Shown piece by piece: positions 6,636 through 8,426 of a DNA stretch of 8,426 bases. The stretch is taken from contig CARDPF010000132.1 of NCBI GenBank assembly GCA_948960675.1, forward strand, positions 1-8,426. Reading direction: 5' to 3'. This DNA comes from an uncultured Eisenbergiella sp. Its GTDB lineage: Bacteria; Bacillota; Clostridia; Lachnospirales; Lachnospiraceae. The translations under genes and the position numbers were made by a program. Below the pieces are notes generated by a model. That model did no database searches. It saw only the letters and a list, made by a program, of their open reading frames with translations, and had not been told where the DNA came from. Each line of letters opens with the position of its first letter. The stretch's first letter is position 1.

Positions 6636-7948
6636 CGATCCTGTTCCTCCCTTTCTTCCAGTTCGTCCCTGTCAAACGTCACCCGGATTGCCCAAGGCGG
6701 CACCGGCGGGCCGTCATCCTCCGTCTCCAGAAATGCAAAAATCACATCATAGCCCGGCATCCGCTCCGGATATACCCCGTACCCGTCCGTAAAATAAATC
6801 AATCCCTTCAGATTTTCAAACTCCCCTTTTTGGAGCAATTCCTCCACATACGCAAAAACCGGCCTAAAGTCCGTGGAACCGAATCCCTGCAAAGTTTCCT
6901 TCTCTATAAACGCATCCAAATCCTCCTCGCAGGTAATTTTCACATCCGAGCGGATTTCACTGTCGCATTGGATAATATGCACGTTTATTTTCCGGAAAAA
7001 ATGTTCCGTTCCTTTTAAAATGGCATATGTGCGGCGCAAAAAGCCGCGCAGCACCGACCCGCGGCATGAAGCGGACGTATCCAGCGCAATCACAAAATCC
7101 CTAACCTTTTTGGTCTCCTTCGACTCCAGCGGTTCAATCAACGGCATGTTCCCGTAACGGGAAAGCCCATACGTGTAGTAAATATAGTCGAACTCATCCT
7201 CATTGACCCCAGCATGCTCTCCCATCACCGTAAAATGCTGCAAAAGCTTCGCATAATCAAAACGATCCCTCGTCGCCTCCGCCAAATTTTTCTCCATGCT
7301 TTCCGACTGGGTCTTTCCCTTGGAAAAGCTCTTTAAATCCGCTTTCACCCGCTCGCTGATTTTCTTCCACTGCTCTTGTGTAAGCAAAAGTTCCTCTTTT
7401 TCCACAGGTTTCCAAAGCACATGGCTATCCCGCATAAACAGCCGGGTCCATAAGGCCAGTGTCTCCCTATCCGTGGATGTATTGCGCAAATACCGGTAAA
7501 TTTTCTCTGCCGTAAGCGCCCCGGCCTGCTCCTTTACCTTCCCCAGACACACACGGGCATCCATGTCAGTCCGCAGCCCGGTGCCGGGAAGCCCCATCTC
7601 TAAAATCGTCCCCTCCACGGCCATGTCCGCCGCCATATCCCAAAGCCGCATATCCACCTTATCATATTGGAAGCGGTGGAAAAAAATGCAATGCAGCAGC
7701 ACATGCAAATAAAGCCGCACACTATAATCCGGCTCTGCTTTACACTGTCTTAGTACATAGACAGGGTCATAAAACAGGGAGGCCCCATCCGTGGCCACCC
7801 GGTTACTCTGCGGTTCCTCCACCGGCAAAAGCTTTGCAATTGCTACATCCAAAAAGCGCATCTGCACCAAAATCGAATCCCTTGCCAGCTGCAAAAACGC
7901 CGCCGCCAGACGGCCCGCCTTTTCCCGTTTCCCATCCTGTTCCAGCAC
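6632..7948 (-). CDS. vWA-like protein, DUF2201 type, with metallopeptidase-like N-terminal domain
   Basis: A 438-aa protein without signal peptide or membrane span. The C-terminal half is a von Willebrand A-like domain with a full MIDAS. DTSAS (290-294) gives the DxSxS loop, T359 in GFGSTDF is the likely second loop, and TDG at 387-389 is the third. The N-terminal half resembles the putative metallopeptidase domain that precedes vWA in DUF2201 proteins. HVLLHCIFFH (82-91) keeps the HxxxHxxxxH spacing, and WDMAADMAVE (103-112) follows as in that family. The glutamate of the usual HExxH is a valine, so peptidase activity is doubtful. vWA proteins of this kind work with MoxR ATPases, and the next gene is one, overlapping by 4 nt. 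The start is GTG at 7948 with GGGAGG 6 nt upstream. It is the first gene of the cassette, about 55 nt from the predicted transcription start. Confidence 0.88.
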   Translation of the reverse strand: MLEQDGKREKAGRLAAAFLQLARDSILVQMRFLDVAIAKLLPVEEPQSNRVATDGASLFYDPVYVLRQCKAEPDYSVRLYLHVLLHCIFFHRFQYDKVDMRLWDMAADMAVEGTILEMGLPGTGLRTDMDARVCLGKVKEQAGALTAEKIYRYLRNTSTDRETLALWTRLFMRDSHVLWKPVEKEELLLTQEQWKKISERVKADLKSFSKGKTQSESMEKNLAEATRDRFDYAKLLQHFTVMGEHAGVNEDEFDYIYYTYGLSRYGNMPLIEPLESKETKKVRDFVIALDTSASCRGSVLRGFLRRTYAILKGTEHFFRKINVHIIQCDSEIRSDVKITCEEDLDAFIEKETLQGFGSTDFRPVFAYVEELLQKGEFENLKGLIYFTDGYGVYPERMPGYDVIFAFLETEDDGPPVPPWAIRVTFDRDELEEREEQDR

Positions 7949-8009
7949 GATGTTCCTCCCTGCCTACTCCTGCCTGCCAAAACACAAACCTCCAAATTCT
8001 ATGTTTTCC

Positions 8010-8038
8010 ATTATAATATAAAAATACCGGGGCCGCAA
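8010..8038 (-). promoter_or_regulatory. Predicted sigma-A-type promoter of the vWA-MoxR operon
   Basis: On the minus strand a perfect -10 box TATAAT (8010-8015) lies in an AT-rich stretch. A weak -35 candidate TTGCGG (8033-8038) is placed 17 bp upstream. Transcription would start near 8003, leaving a leader of about 55 nt. The leader holds two Shine-Dalgarno-like sites, GGAGG at 7989-7993 and GGGAGG at 7955-7960. The second serves the GTG start of the vWA gene. The -10 is strong and the -35 is the less certain part. Confidence 0.65.
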
Positions 8039-8061
8039 CAGTAACACATGGAAATGCCCCG

Positions 8062-8118
8062 CCTCGCAAAATCGCACACAAGGCACGATTTTGACTTCGC
8101 GGGATTATGTCTGTAACC
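8062..8118. repeat. Intergenic hairpin repeat, copy B
   Basis: This is the second copy of the element at 3698-3758, in the same orientation. The 45 bp at 8062-8106 differ from copy A at two positions only (8076 and 8098), and the end TGTAACC is shared. The inverted-repeat core is CAAAATCG (8067-8074) and CGATTTTG (8086-8093) with an 11-nt loop. As in copy A, it lies just upstream (23 bp) of the -35 of a predicted promoter and downstream of another minus-strand gene. The loop sequence is almost unchanged, which hints that sequence as well as folding is kept. Confidence 0.8.
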
Positions 8119-8158
8119 GTCGGTACGCCGATACCGGCAGGACAAACAAAAGTGCCGG

Positions 8159-8426
8159 TTATCTTACCGGTATTTCCAGCGCGGCGGCGGCCCGGCCGGC
8201 CTGTGCAAGTTCTTTCGCCAGCGTATAGAGCGCAAGGAAGGTCATATACTTTTGCGGGGAAAGCCTTCCCTCCAGTTCCCCCAAAAGCATCCTGACTTCC
8301 TCTCCTGAAAGGCTTACCGTCTCGCACGCCGACACCGGAAGCCCCGCCATCCGCATGACCTTAAACAGCTGCCCCTGCCATTCGCTGTCAAACCTCCCCT
8401 TTTCCTGCAGGTAGCATAATCTCTGG
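8159..8426 (-). CDS. Partial gene, C-terminal 88 aa of an unrecognised protein
   Basis: The reading frame is open from the right edge of the window to the TAA at 8159-8161, so the start lies outside. The visible part is mostly helical and rich in Leu, Glu and Ala. It contains LSGEEVRMLLGELEGRLSP followed by a hydrophobic helix, YMTFLALYTLAKELAQAG, that is probably packed in a soluble domain and not a membrane span. I cannot assign a family. An internal ATG at 8356 exists, but the frame continues upstream without a stop and no convincing ribosome site precedes it, so it is not treated as the start. A repeat and a promoter separate the gene from the vWA operon, so it probably belongs to another transcription unit. 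Confidence 0.6.
   Translation of the reverse strand, partial: QRLCYLQEKGRFDSEWQGQLFKVMRMAGLPVSACETVSLSGEEVRMLLGELEGRLSPQKYMTFLALYTLAKELAQAGRAAAALEIPVR

Noticed and set aside
7803..7985. A possible short gene starting at a GTG behind the GGAGG at 7989-7993
   Set aside because: The spacing to GTG is only 3 nt, the frame overlaps the vWA gene start, and the product is glycine-rich and shadow-like.

Overview
All supported genes lie on the minus strand, so transcription runs from the right edge of the window to the left. The base composition is balanced. Shine-Dalgarno sites are strong (GGAGG type), GTG starts occur, and coding density is high. Together with the protein style, this suggests a Firmicute of the Lachnospiraceae/Clostridia type, probably gut-associated. 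That placement is inference from style, not from a marker gene.

Right part (about 8426 to 3816). A partial gene of unknown function ends at 8159. A spacer follows that carries a 57-bp repeat and a good sigma-A-type promoter. Next comes a compact cassette: a vWA/DUF2201-like protein (GTG start), a MoxR-type AAA+ ATPase overlapping it by 4 nt (GTGA), a protein with BspA-like leucine-rich repeats and a helical C-terminal domain, and a 72-aa orphan protein with a Cys-Cys motif. MoxR/vWA pairs usually act as an ATP-driven remodelling or metal-insertion machine together with a partner protein. Here the LRR protein and the small protein are the candidate partners or substrates. This cassette is the most interesting unit of the window.

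Spacer (3815 to 3583). It holds a second copy of the same repeat, again just upstream of a predicted promoter (TTGCAA, 17 bp, TAGAAT with an extended -10).

Left part (3582 to 1). This looks like a complete three-gene transcription unit: pseB (inverting UDP-GlcNAc 4,6-dehydratase), a multi-pass GT-C/PMT-like membrane glycosyltransferase (ATGA overlap), and a GT2 glycosyltransferase. It ends in a strong intrinsic terminator at the left edge. The unit probably makes and transfers a sugar for a surface glycan or glycoprotein. Because pseB stands without the later pseudaminic acid genes, the final sugar cannot be named.
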